The notes under the pieces were generated by a model, which was not told where the DNA came from, did not search any database, and was given only the letters and a program-made list of their open reading frames with translations. Both the position numbers and the translations under genes were made by a program. Of a DNA stretch of 11,408 nucleotides, positions 1-6,547 are shown piece after piece (position 1 is the stretch's first letter; the number at the start of each line of letters is the position of its first letter). The DNA comes from Armatimonadota bacterium (GTDB lineage: Bacteria; Sysuimicrobiota; Sysuimicrobiia; Sysuimicrobiales; Humicultoraceae). The DNA is taken from the NCBI GenBank assembly GCA_016199305.1, contig JACQGZ010000063.1:1-11408 (forward strand), written 5' to 3'.

Positions 1-506
1 ACGGCGGCACCGCCGTCGTCGGCGACTTCACCCTTCGCGTCGACGGACTCCCCGTCACCAGCGGCGCCACCAATGCCTTCTCCGCGGGCAGCCACACCGT
101 CAGCGAGGACGACCCCAGCCCCGGCTACAGCGGCTCCATCAGCTGTACCAACGGCGCCTCCGGCGGTCTCAGCGTTGCCTTCAGCCTCGCCCTCGCTCAG
201 AACGTCAGCTGCACCATCACCAACGACGACGTGGCGCCCACGCTGACGGTCACCAAGGTCGTCATCAACGACGAGGGCGGCACCGCCGTCGTCGGCGACT
301 TCACTCTCCGGGTGGACGGCACCCCCGTTATCAGCGGGGCCGTCAACACCCTCTCCGCTGGCAGCCACACCGGCAGCGAGGACGACCCCAGCCCCGATTA
401 CGCCGGCTCCATCAGCTGTACCAACGCGGCCTCCGGAGGTCTCAGCGTCACCTTCGTACTTCCTCCCGGCGAGAACGTGACCTGCACTATCACGAACGAC
501 GACGTG
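1..506 (+). repeat. Tandem 273-bp repeats encoding prealbumin-like domains
   Basis: Two consecutive copies with a 273-bp (91-codon) period: the motif caccgccgtcgtcggcgact occurs at 8 and again at 281. Both copies encode GGTAVVGDFTLRVDG, later SISCTN and CTITNDDV. The first copy is cut by the window edge, so more units may lie upstream. Differences are mostly scattered substitutions. Confidence 0.9.
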
Positions 507-1868
507 CCTCAGGACCCCAACGACATCGACCTGGACGGGGTCCCCAACGCTTCTGACAACTGCCCCTCAGTATTCAACCCCGAGCAAGAGAACTTCGACG
601 ACGACCCGGACGGCGACGCCTGTGACCCCGACGATGACAACGACGGCTTCCTCGATGTTGCTGAGCAGTTTATGGGAACCGATACCCTCAACCGCTGCAA
701 CTTCACCACGAACCTCAACGACGAACCACTGGACGCCTTCCCGCCGGATACTAACGATTCAATGAACGTTGATATCTTCGATGTCCTCGCCATGAAGCCC
801 CACTTCGCCAGCCCGTTGCCCAACCCGGACTACAGCGCCCGCCACGACCTAGACGCCGACGGCGACGTGGACATCTTCGACGTCCTTCAGTTCAAGCCGT
901 ACTTCGATACTACCTGCACCCCCAGCCCACCGCCGGACCGCGACCGCGACGGCATCATTGACGCCTTCGATAACTGCGTCAAGACACCCAACGCCGATCA
1001 GGCGGACGCCGACGACGACGGCGTAGGCAACGTTTGCGACAACTGCCCCTCCACACCCAACGCGGCCCAGACCGATAGCGACGGCGACAGTCGCGGCGAC
1101 GCCTGCGACAACTGCCCCTCCACACCCAACGCCGCCCAGACCGATAGCGACGGCGACGGCCGCGGCGACGCCTGCGACAATTGCCTCTCTATCCCGAACT
1201 TCGCCCAGACCGACGGCGACGGCGACGGCCGCGGCGACGCCTGCGCCAACTGCCCCTCCACGCCCAACGCCGCCCAGACCGATAGCGACGGCGACAGTCG
1301 CGGCGATGCCTGCGACAACTGTCCCTCCACACCCAACGCCACCCAGACCGACGGCGACGGCGACGGCGCCGGTGACGTCTGTGATAACTGCCCCTCCACA
1401 CCCAACGCTTCCCAAGCCGATGGGGATGGCGACGGTCGCGGCGACGCCTGCGACAATTGCCCTTCTATCGCCAACGCCGCCCAGACGAATACCGACGCGC
1501 TCCTGAAAGCCAGCGGCGCCACCATCGGCGGAGCGCCCCTGCCCGCCGACGCTCAGGGAGACGCCTGTGACACCGATGACGATAACGACGGCTTCAGTGA
1601 CGTCGCCGAGGTGTTCATGGGCACGAACCCCCTGGACAACTGCAACGCCGACTCAACCGCCAACAACGAATCGCCCGACGCCTGGCCCGTCGACTTCGAC
1701 GACGACCGCGATGCCGACATCTTTGATGTGCTGGCGATGAAACCACACTTCGCCAGCCCGTTGCCCAACCCGGACTACAGCGCCCGCCACGACCTAGACG
1801 CCGACGGCGACGTCGACATCTTCGATGTGCTGGCAGTCAAGCCCCACTTCAATAAGAGCTGCACGTAA
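1..1868 (+). CDS. Secreted surface protein with prealbumin-like repeats, thrombospondin type 3 array and two dockerin-like modules (5' partial)
   Basis: The reading frame is open from base 3 to the TAA at 1866-1868 and enters from outside the window, so the start and any signal peptide are missing (621 residues visible). Domains in visible residues: two prealbumin-like (SpaA/CnaB-type beta-sandwich) repeats at about 1-78 and 79-168, each with paired Cys in SCTN and CTITND; a short type 3 repeat at about 172-212; calcium-loop module A, loops at 249-260 and 282-293; eight thrombospondin type 3 units at 323-525 (pattern DNCPSTPNAAQTDSDGD); calcium-loop module B, loops at 564-575 and 597-608, ending NKSCT. 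Asp-rich loops imply Ca2+-stabilised extracellular structure (family knowledge). Having one module inside the chain and one at the end is unlike its neighbours, which have one each. The GTG at 231 is an internal Val codon, not the start. The partner and precise function are unknown. Confidence 0.88.
   Translation, partial: GGTAVVGDFTLRVDGLPVTSGATNAFSAGSHTVSEDDPSPGYSGSISCTNGASGGLSVAFSLALAQNVSCTITNDDVAPTLTVTKVVINDEGGTAVVGDFTLRVDGTPVISGAVNTLSAGSHTGSEDDPSPDYAGSISCTNAASGGLSVTFVLPPGENVTCTITNDDVPQDPNDIDLDGVPNASDNCPSVFNPEQENFDDDPDGDACDPDDDNDGFLDVAEQFMGTDTLNRCNFTTNLNDEPLDAFPPDTNDSMNVDIFDVLAMKPHFASPLPNPDYSARHDLDADGDVDIFDVLQFKPYFDTTCTPSPPPDRDRDGIIDAFDNCVKTPNADQADADDDGVGNVCDNCPSTPNAAQTDSDGDSRGDACDNCPSTPNAAQTDSDGDGRGDACDNCLSIPNFAQTDGDGDGRGDACANCPSTPNAAQTDSDGDSRGDACDNCPSTPNATQTDGDGDGAGDVCDNCPSTPNASQADGDGDGRGDACDNCPSIANAAQTNTDALLKASGATIGGAPLPADAQGDACDTDDDNDGFSDVAEVFMGTNPLDNCNADSTANNESPDAWPVDFDDDRDADIFDVLAMKPHFASPLPNPDYSARHDLDADGDVDIFDVLAVKPHFNKSCT
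801..868 (+). repeat. 68-bp perfect direct repeat, copy 1 (module A)
   Basis: Positions 801-868 are identical base for base to 1746-1813, 945 bp downstream and in the same frame. The stretch encodes the end of loop 1 (HFASP), the NPDYSARHD linker and most of loop 2. Perfect third-codon identity points to a recent duplication or gene conversion. Confidence 0.95.
969..1574 (+). repeat. Array of eight 69-bp units (thrombospondin type 3)
   Basis: Units start at 969, 1038, 1107, 1176, 1245, 1314, 1383 and 1452, an exact 69-bp (23-codon) period. Each encodes DNCPSxPNxxQxDxDGDxxGDxC. The units at 1038 and 1107 differ at only three of 69 bases, which points to recent expansion or homogenisation, while the first unit is clearly divergent. 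At 1245 the leading Asp is replaced by Ala. The last unit carries a longer insert (TNTDALLKASGATIGGAPLP) before GDAC. Such arrays form Ca2+-binding, disulfide-linked wires in thrombospondins and bacterial outer-surface proteins. Confidence 0.93.
1746..1813 (+). repeat. 68-bp perfect direct repeat, copy 2 (module B)
   Basis: Second copy of the repeat at 801-868. The identity ends within the GDV codons of the second loop. Recombination between the copies would delete or duplicate a 945-bp segment containing the whole type 3 array while keeping the frame (315 codons). Confidence 0.95.
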
Positions 1869-1922
1869 CCACGGGGGCACCCGCACGCCCCGCAGCCCTC
1901 AGCCTTAGCTTCAGCGAGCCCT

Positions 1923-1952
1923 TAGCGCCGGCGCTTTTCCGCGCCGGCGCTA
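1923..1952. terminator. GC-rich hairpin between convergent genes
   Basis: A perfect 12-bp inverted repeat (tagcgccggcgc, 1923-1934; gcgccggcgcta, 1941-1952) encloses a ttttcc loop. It lies 55 bp after the stop of the upstream plus-strand gene and 17 bp from the stop of the minus-strand TPR gene. No T-run follows on either strand, so this is a non-canonical bidirectional terminator or a transcript-end stabiliser. Confidence 0.75.
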
Positions 1953-1968
1953 GGGCACAATCTCAGAC

Positions 1969-2769
1969 CTACCGGGCCTCTAACTCTTCGATGAATTGTT
2001 CAATTTGAGCTTTGGAGTCAGGATCAGTGGTGAGGGAGAGAGCCCTGTTCAGGTCAGAGATCGCCTGCTCAACCTCCTCAAGCGCCGCCCGCGCGAGCCC
2101 TCGATTGGCGTAGGCCAGCGCGTCATTCGGGTCCAGCTGGATGGCCTTATCCAGATCAGCTATAGCCTTCTCGTAATCCGCCAGGAGAACGTAGGCCACT
2201 CCTCGGTTGTAGTAGGCCTCAGCCTGGCTGGGGTCCAGGGCGATAGCCCTGTTGTAATCGGCTATGGCGCTGTCTAAGTCGCCCAGGTCGTGGTACGTGG
2301 TGCCCCGGTTGCGGTAGGCCAGCGCATTCGCCGGGTCCAGCTCGATCGCCTGGTCGTAATCGGCTATCGCCCGCTCCAGATCGCCCAGTTCGTCATACGC
2401 ATTCCCGCGATTGATGTAGGCGGAAGCGTCTTCGGGGTCAAGATCGATCGCTCTGTCCAGGTCGACTATCGCCTCTTCAAGCTGCCCCAGCTCAACACGC
2501 GCGGCTCCACGGGCTGAGTACGCCTTCGCAAAGCCACTATCCAGCTCGATGGCCAGGTTGAACTCCGCAAACGCCTCCTCCCAGCGCTCTTCTACGGCCA
2601 ATTCCAGCCCTCTGTCGTAGTGCTGCTGCGCCTCTGAAGCCCCCGTGCAGGCCGTCGCCAGGAGAATCAGCAAGAGAGCCACTCCCGCGGCGGCGACAGC
2701 GGAGCCCGACGGCAGGAAGCCGCGCCTTCCGGTGGCCTTGGGCTCGGCAGGTCGTGCTGGCTGACTCAT
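1969..2769 (-). CDS. TPR-repeat membrane-anchored protein or lipoprotein
   Basis: 266 residues from the ATG at 2769, beginning MSQPARP. A basic stretch (KATGRRG) precedes a hydrophobic segment at about 23-40 ending LLATAC. Cys41 fits a relaxed lipobox, so the protein is a lipoprotein or has one N-terminal membrane segment. Residues from about 46 hold six tetratricopeptide repeats of about 34 residues with W/Y-x-x-A, A-Y-x-N-R-G and A-I-x-D-x-x-x-A-I-x-L-D-P signatures. TPRs form a helical protein-protein scaffold, here outside the membrane; no catalytic domain is present. A GTG at 2808 would add 13 residues. The ATG was preferred because the extension adds no signal feature, but neither start has a strong ribosome binding site. 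The gene converges on the upstream surface-protein gene and diverges from the lipoprotein gene at 2889. Confidence 0.88.
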   Translation of the reverse strand: MSQPARPAEPKATGRRGFLPSGSAVAAAGVALLLILLATACTGASEAQQHYDRGLELAVEERWEEAFAEFNLAIELDSGFAKAYSARGAARVELGQLEEAIVDLDRAIDLDPEDASAYINRGNAYDELGDLERAIADYDQAIELDPANALAYRNRGTTYHDLGDLDSAIADYNRAIALDPSQAEAYYNRGVAYVLLADYEKAIADLDKAIQLDPNDALAYANRGLARAALEEVEQAISDLNRALSLTTDPDSKAQIEQFIEELEAR

Positions 2770-2830
2770 CGTTAACCTGTAAGAGAATCGGACCGGGTGA
2801 CGACTCACCCCGGCCGCTTTCCGGTCAATG

Positions 2831-2839
2831 CTAGCACGA
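2831..2839 (-). promoter_or_regulatory. Possible extended -10 for the TPR gene
   Basis: On the minus strand this reads TGCTAGCAT, a TGn-extended -10 (TAGCAT) without a clear -35 hexamer. It would start transcription near 2824, upstream of both candidate start codons. Weak evidence. Confidence 0.3.
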
Positions 2840-2850
2840 TTGAGCCACTC

Positions 2851-2879
2851 TCGACACAGAGTTCAGCCATCGCTAGACT
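2851..2879 (+). promoter_or_regulatory. Sigma-70-type promoter for the small lipoprotein gene, probably leaderless
   Basis: TCGACA at 2851-2856 and TAGACT at 2874-2879 are separated by 17 bp. The ATG lies at 2889, only nine bases after the -10, so the predicted transcript starts essentially at the start codon. No Shine-Dalgarno motif precedes the ATG, which agrees with leaderless translation. A 6-bp inverted repeat (gttcag 2861-2866, ctgaac 2878-2883) overlaps the spacer and -10 and might be an operator. Confidence 0.5.
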
Positions 2880-2888
2880 GAACGCAAC

Positions 2889-3353
2889 ATGCTGCGAAAA
2901 CTGACCATCCCCGTCCCTCTCCTTATCGTCGCCGTCGTCGCGATCGCCTGTAACGGCGGGTCTAGCTCGCCCACGCCCGGCGCTACGCTCACGCCCGAGG
3001 CCACCTCGGCAGTCAGCGAAACGCCAACGCCAGACGCCACGGCTGCGGCCGACAATACGCCGGTGCCACAGCCCACATACACTCCCGACCCCAGCCTTGC
3101 CGGCCTGCGCATCACGCCGCCGGACGACCTTGACGCGTTCCTAGAGCAGTTTGCCGGTATGGACATAGTCCAAGACCCGTGTACCGTTACCGCCCCCGGG
3201 CAGCGGGACTGCGGCGAGCACGGCATATACCTGCCGGACCCACCGCCGGCCGAAAACGTCCCCTGCGATATCGTGCTGGCGGACGGCGAGCCCGCCCTTC
3301 TACTCTGCACCGTCGAGCAGCCCAGCAGCCTCATCTACTATGAGATACCATAG
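2889..3353 (+). CDS. Small predicted lipoprotein with Thr/Pro linker
   Basis: 154 residues. The N-terminus MLRKLTIPVPLLIVAVVAIAC is a lipoprotein-type signal with Cys21 as the lipidation candidate. Residues 22-70 are a low-complexity Thr/Pro/Ser/Ala linker typical of a tether spanning the cell wall or surface layer. The C-terminal part (about 71-154) is a small domain with four Cys (DPC, RDC, VPC, LLC), likely paired into two disulfides outside the cell. I do not recognise the fold. The start is fixed by the signal peptide and an apparent leaderless promoter. No dockerin-like module is encoded in frame, but a fragment resembling one lies just downstream out of frame. An antisense frame covers most of the gene but has no signal peptide or recognisable domain. 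Confidence 0.75.
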   Translation: MLRKLTIPVPLLIVAVVAIACNGGSSSPTPGATLTPEATSAVSETPTPDATAAADNTPVPQPTYTPDPSLAGLRITPPDDLDAFLEQFAGMDIVQDPCTVTAPGQRDCGEHGIYLPDPPPAENVPCDIVLADGEPALLLCTVEQPSSLIYYEIP

Positions 3354-3387
3354 AAAGTCCACGAATAGGGCGAAGGATACCCCCACC

Positions 3388-3435
3388 CGCTACGCCCGGG
3401 ACGTCGATGGCGACGTGGACATCCCCCACTGCTGA
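3388..3435 (+). pseudogene. Apparent relict of a dockerin-like module
   Basis: A short frame encodes RYARDVDGDVDIPHC and then stops (TGA 3433-3435). It resembles the YSARHDLDADGDVDI core of the modules in the neighbouring genes. In the 24 bases from 3400 to 3423, 22 match positions 853-876 of the first gene. There is no start codon and the frame differs from that of the lipoprotein gene ending at 3353, so this looks like a decayed tail. Chance similarity of a short Asp-rich stretch cannot be excluded. Confidence 0.45.
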
Positions 3436-3507
3436 CAAACCGATTTTCAACTTGGGCTGCGCATAGGGATACGACCTTGCGACGCATAGGCCGGCCGGCA
3501 AGAGTAG

Positions 3508-3513
3508 TAGAAT
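3508..3513 (+). promoter_or_regulatory. Candidate -10 element for the gene at 3568
   Basis: TAGAAT is the same -10 hexamer as in the well-formed promoter at 6474-6502 and lies 54 bp before the start codon. The position 17 bp upstream (catagg) is not a good -35, so either the promoter is weak or activator-dependent, or the element is not functional. Confidence 0.4.
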
Positions 3514-3567
3514 GGAGCATCAGGCCGTTAGCTGTCCCAAGCGCATGTCATGTAGGAAAGGATAAGC

Positions 3568-5373
3568 ATGAGGATGCTGCGGGCAGCGCCAGCTCTGGCT
3601 CTGCTATTCATCGTCGGCGTGATGGCCGCATCACGAGCCCCCGCCGAGGCTGAAGGCGACAACCGCCTCCTCTCCCTACACGCTGTATCCGACGCGCCGC
3701 TTGCCACCATCGCCTTGCGCCGTCCTCACCCCGACCATTCTGCGCTCGGCAACACGCTGAACTCCAACACCGTCCCTTGCGACAAAGAGATCGACACCGC
3801 CGGCAGCATCGCGGGGGTCTCCTTCGTCGCCGCCCAGGACAACGTCATCTGCACCAACGCCGATATCGACCTCTACGAGCAGGGCGGAGAGCAGTACGTG
3901 GTCCAGGCCGGCGGTCAGGAGGCTGCGTTTACCATCACCCGTATCGGCGTGGACGGCACCCCAACGCCGATCACGCAGAAGGCGTGGCTACAGACCAACA
4001 CCTACACGCCGGACGTCAAGGCGTTCAAGCAGGGGGCCGGGCGCTACATCGCCCTGGCACTTGAGCGGACGGCGCTGGGCAACGCCGCTTGCGGCGTCGT
4101 CATCGTCGACGTCACCAACGCTCCCAGCACGCCGATCGTGGACCAGTTTATCGGGGCCGACTGGTGCGATGTCCACAACGTCTTCGTTGAGGACGACGCC
4201 AGCGGGGACGGCAAGTACATCTACCTCACCGCTGACCTCCCCAATGACCTGCGTGTGCTAGACATCGGCAACCTGAGCAACATCAGCGAGATCGGCCGCT
4301 ACACTCATCCCGAGGCCAGCAACGACAACTACGTGCACGACGTCACTGTCATCGACCACGGCGGCTCCATCGGACGCCGCGTCTACGTCTCCTACTGGGA
4401 TGCTGGACTGATGATCTTGGCTGCCACGCACCTGACGCCGGGCGTGGTAGAGGCTGGGAGCCCTAACCAGCCCTTGAACGCGGACCACAGCATCGACCCG
4501 CCGGGATTCCTGACTCATCACGCCTACCCAAGCGATGACGGGAGCCGAGTCTTCATCCAGGACGAGTTCCTGCAGAGCTCGGGAGAGGAGCCCGTGCAGA
4601 TGTGGGACATCAGCTCACCGGGGAGCCCCAGCTATGTGGACGGCATCGCCCTGGGCAGCGCCCTGATGCCCGTGGTCAACCCCGCTCACAACCTCCTGGT
4701 GGACGGCGACAGGCTCTACGTGGGATGGTACAAGGCCGGCCTACAGGCCTTCGACTTCGAGGGGGCCGGATTCGCGGACAGGCCCATCTATCACCAAGTT
4801 CAAACGGAGACCGCCGACGATGTATACGACGGCGCCTGGGGCGTCCGCCTCGCCACCATCGGGACCACCAGCTATATCTTCCAGTCGGACCGCCGGTACG
4901 GGCTGATAATAGATGCCACGCTAGAGTCCCTCGACAGCGACGGCGACGGGGTTCCTAACACGTCCGACAACTGCCCCACGGTACCGAATCCGGGACAGGC
5001 CAACGCCGACGGAGACGGCTGGGGTGACGCCTGCGACAACTGCTCGGCGGTGGCTACCTCCTGGTCCGTTTCGCCGGGGGACGATGACTGCGACGGGTTC
5101 ACGACAGCCACGGAGAGCTTCGTGGGCACCCTGGCACTGGTCGCCTGCGCCGCCACCACGAGCGTGGGCGACGAGGACCCGGACCCGTGGCCGGCGGACT
5201 TCGACGACGACAAGGATGTCGACATCTTCGACGTCCTGAACATGAAGCCGTTCTTTGGCAGCCCCGGTTCCAACCCCTACAGCGCCCGCCATGACCTCCA
5301 GGGCCAGGACGGCGACAACGACATCTTCGACGTGCTCACGATGAAGCCGTTCTTCCTCAAAAGCTGCGGGTAG
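3568..5373 (+). CDS. Secreted LVIVD-type beta-propeller protein with type 3 repeats and C-terminal dockerin-like module
   Basis: 601 residues. A signal peptide covers about 1-28 (ending APAEA). Residues about 90-450 show repeated short beta motifs like the LVIVD family ([65 protein letters not shown]), pointing to a bacterial surface beta-propeller. Such propellers usually mediate binding; no catalytic signature is seen. Thrombospondin type 3 motifs follow from 456 ([15 protein letters not shown]). From 505 comes the shared module: DCDGF, GT...C, loop 1 at 544-555 ([12 protein letters not shown]), linker NPYSARHD, loop 2 at 576-588 ([13 protein letters not shown]) and the end KSCG. Loop 2 has 13 residues rather than 12. 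The ATG is supported by GGAAAGGA seven bases upstream and by the signal peptide. The next gene starts 96 bp downstream with its own promoter. Confidence 0.87.
   Translation: MRMLRAAPALALLFIVGVMAASRAPAEAEGDNRLLSLHAVSDAPLATIALRRPHPDHSALGNTLNSNTVPCDKEIDTAGSIAGVSFVAAQDNVICTNADIDLYEQGGEQYVVQAGGQEAAFTITRIGVDGTPTPITQKAWLQTNTYTPDVKAFKQGAGRYIALALERTALGNAACGVVIVDVTNAPSTPIVDQFIGADWCDVHNVFVEDDASGDGKYIYLTADLPNDLRVLDIGNLSNISEIGRYTHPEASNDNYVHDVTVIDHGGSIGRRVYVSYWDAGLMILAATHLTPGVVEAGSPNQPLNADHSIDPPGFLTHHAYPSDDGSRVFIQDEFLQSSGEEPVQMWDISSPGSPSYVDGIALGSALMPVVNPAHNLLVDGDRLYVGWYKAGLQAFDFEGAGFADRPIYHQVQTETADDVYDGAWGVRLATIGTTSYIFQSDRRYGLIIDATLESLDSDGDGVPNTSDNCPTVPNPGQANADGDGWGDACDNCSAVATSWSVSPGDDDCDGFTTATESFVGTLALVACAATTSVGDEDPDPWPADFDDDKDVDIFDVLNMKPFFGSPGSNPYSARHDLQGQDGDNDIFDVLTMKPFFLKSCG
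5221..5312 (+). repeat. 92-bp near-identical repeat of the module, copy in the propeller gene
   Basis: Positions 5221-5312 match 9776-9867 with four mismatches, including an unbroken 27-bp identity (5242-5268 with 9797-9823). The stretch covers loop 1, the linker and the DLQGQD start of loop 2. This links the propeller protein more closely to the 1126-residue protein than to the gene lying between them. Confidence 0.9.
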
Positions 5374-5396
5374 CTCGCGGCGGCCCTCCGCGCCGA

Positions 5397-5424
5397 TTGA
5401 CAGCACGAGCAGCGGGCCTATAAT
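5397..5424 (+). promoter_or_regulatory. Consensus sigma-70 promoter
   Basis: TTGACA at 5397-5402 and TATAAT at 5419-5424, both perfect consensus, with a 16-bp spacer. It starts 24 bp after the preceding stop codon, so the gene at 5470 has its own transcription start (predicted near 5431). A weak 5-bp hairpin (5376-5380 with 5388-5392) lies between the stop codon and the -35. Confidence 0.88.
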
Positions 5425-5433
5425 AGTTGCGCA

Positions 5434-5455
5434 TCGCGAGGGGGTTAGCTCGCGA
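5434..5455 (+). promoter_or_regulatory. 5' leader stem-loop next to the ribosome binding site
   Basis: A perfect 7-bp stem (tcgcgag 5434-5440, ctcgcga 5449-5455) encloses ggggttag. It starts about three bases after the predicted transcription start and ends at the first A of the Shine-Dalgarno AAGGGGAG (5455-5462), eight bases before the ATG at 5470. It could stabilise the mRNA 5' end or modulate ribosome access. Confidence 0.6.
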
Positions 5456-5469
5456 AGGGGAGCGGCGGC

Positions 5470-6450
5470 ATGAGGTTGGTCAGATTCGCAGCGTTTAGTG
5501 CGCTGGCGGTTGCGGCACTCTTTTCCGCCGGCCGCGCCGAGGCCGTCGATGGCGGCATCAGCGGCACGGTGAGGGACGGCACCGGCGCCCCCATCGGGGG
5601 CGCCTTCGTCGAAGCGTTCGCGTTCTCCGGCTGCTGTGACAGCGGCTCCGCCCTCACCGGCCCCGACGGCACCTACACTATTAGCGGCCTGACGCCGGAC
5701 TCCTACCGCGTCTACGCCTCCGCGGACGGATACGTGGCCGAGTTCTACGACGACACCCTTGACATCACCCAATCGACGCCGGTGGTGGTTAGCGACGGCA
5801 CCGTCACTCCAGGTATCGATTTCGCCCTGTCCAGCGGCGGGAGCATCAGCGGCGTCGTCACCGAGGACCCCTCCGGCGCGCCCATAGAGGGCGCGATCGT
5901 GGACGCCATACTGGCCGAAGGGTGCTGCTCCTTCGGGGTCGCGGTGACAGCGGCTGACGGCACTTACACCATCGAAGACCTCTCCGGCACCTCGTACCTC
6001 GTATTCGCCTCGGCCCAGGGCTTCGCCTCCGAGTACTACGACGACACCACGGACGTCTCACTCGCTACCGCGGTGTCCGTGACCGTAGGCGCCAACACGC
6101 CGGGGATTAACCTCGCCCTCTCGTCATGCGGCAGCACCTGGCCCACGCCCGCCGGCGATGATGACTGCGACGGGTTTATGACGGCGACGGAGGAGTTCGT
6201 CGGCACCGTCCCGATGGTGATGTGCGCCACCGACTCGACTCCCAACAACGAGTCGCCCGATCCCTGGCCTGTGGACTTCGACGACGACCAGGACGTCGAT
6301 GTGTTCGACATCCTGGCCGCCAAGCCGCACTTCAACACCTCCCCACCGAACCCCGGCTACAGCGCCCGCCATGACCTAGACGCTGACAGCGACGTGGATA
6401 TCTTTGACGTACTGAAGACGAAACCGTTCTTCGGTCAGAGCTGCGCCTGA
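5470..6450 (+). CDS. Secreted protein with two carboxypeptidase-regulatory-like domains and C-terminal dockerin-like module
   Basis: 326 residues. The signal peptide is about 1-25 (ending GRAEA). Two homologous carboxypeptidase-regulatory-like (transthyretin-like beta-sandwich) repeats lie at about 29-121 and 125-218; each has a SG-V-D-SGAPI-GA start, an A-DGTYTI-L strand, and an E-F/Y-YDDT-D tail ending G-I-ALSS. Both contain a vicinal Cys-Cys pair (55-56 and 152-153) after Gly, unusual for this fold. The shared module follows from about 230: [25 protein letters not shown], loop 1 at 269-280, KPHF, linker NPGYSARHD, loop 2 at 302-313, KPFFGQSCA. The thrombospondin array found in its relatives is absent; only the DCDGF lead-in remains. 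No enzyme domain is present, so a structural or binding role is inferred. The ATG has the Shine-Dalgarno AAGGGGAG eight bases upstream and a consensus promoter. Confidence 0.88.
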   Translation: MRLVRFAAFSALAVAALFSAGRAEAVDGGISGTVRDGTGAPIGGAFVEAFAFSGCCDSGSALTGPDGTYTISGLTPDSYRVYASADGYVAEFYDDTLDITQSTPVVVSDGTVTPGIDFALSSGGSISGVVTEDPSGAPIEGAIVDAILAEGCCSFGVAVTAADGTYTIEDLSGTSYLVFASAQGFASEYYDDTTDVSLATAVSVTVGANTPGINLALSSCGSTWPTPAGDDDCDGFMTATEEFVGTVPMVMCATDSTPNNESPDPWPVDFDDDQDVDVFDILAAKPHFNTSPPNPGYSARHDLDADSDVDIFDVLKTKPFFGQSCA

Positions 6451-6463
6451 GCGGGCAGCCCGC
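6451..6463 (+). terminator. Short hairpin immediately after the stop codon
   Basis: gcggg (6451-6455) pairs with cccgc (6459-6463) around cag, starting directly after TGA, with no T-run. The first 13 bases after the stop of this gene and of the 1126-residue protein gene (9929 on) are almost the same (gcgggcagccc), so the homologous unit extends past the coding end. Confidence 0.4.
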
Positions 6464-6473
6464 CCCTGCCGCT

Positions 6474-6502
6474 TTGACAAACATTCGTGGCGGTGGTAGA
6501 AT
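6474..6502 (+). promoter_or_regulatory. Consensus sigma-70 promoter
   Basis: TTGACA (6474-6479), a 17-bp spacer, then TAGAAT (6497-6502). It lies only 24 bp after the stop of the previous gene and 46 bp before the ATG at 6548. A small 5-bp stem-loop (tagcg 6513-6517, cgcta 6521-6525) follows near the predicted transcript 5' end, recalling the leader hairpin of the gene at 5470. Confidence 0.87.
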
Positions 6503-6547
6503 CCACCATCTCTAGCGACGCGCTAAAGGACTCTAGCCGGGGTCACC

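Larger units (their letters stand above)
3354..3567. other. Intergenic region
   Basis: This 214-bp gap holds the module-like relict, a candidate -10 (TAGAAT, 3508-3513) with no good -35, and the Shine-Dalgarno GGAAAGGA at 3554-3561 that sets the ATG at 3568. No convincing terminator or RNA gene is seen. Confidence 0.5.

Noticed and set aside
849..1525. Minus-strand frames with repetitive Gly/Val or Ser/Pro proteins
   Set aside because: They are mirror translations of the 69-bp repeat array and carry no independent coding evidence.
969..1574. Regular 69-bp repeats as a CRISPR array
   Set aside because: There are no unique spacers; the period is entirely coding and in frame with the thrombospondin type 3 consensus.
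231..1868. GTG at 231 as start of the first gene
   Set aside because: The same frame is open to the window edge and encodes another copy of the prealbumin-like repeat upstream; the GTG is an internal Val in the NDDV motif.
2873..3334. Minus-strand frame opposite the small lipoprotein
   Set aside because: It has no signal or domain, whereas the plus frame has a lipobox, linker and matching promoter.
4921..5772. 283-codon minus-strand frame spanning two plus-strand genes
   Set aside because: It crosses a consensus plus-strand promoter and two well-supported genes, and shows no domain.
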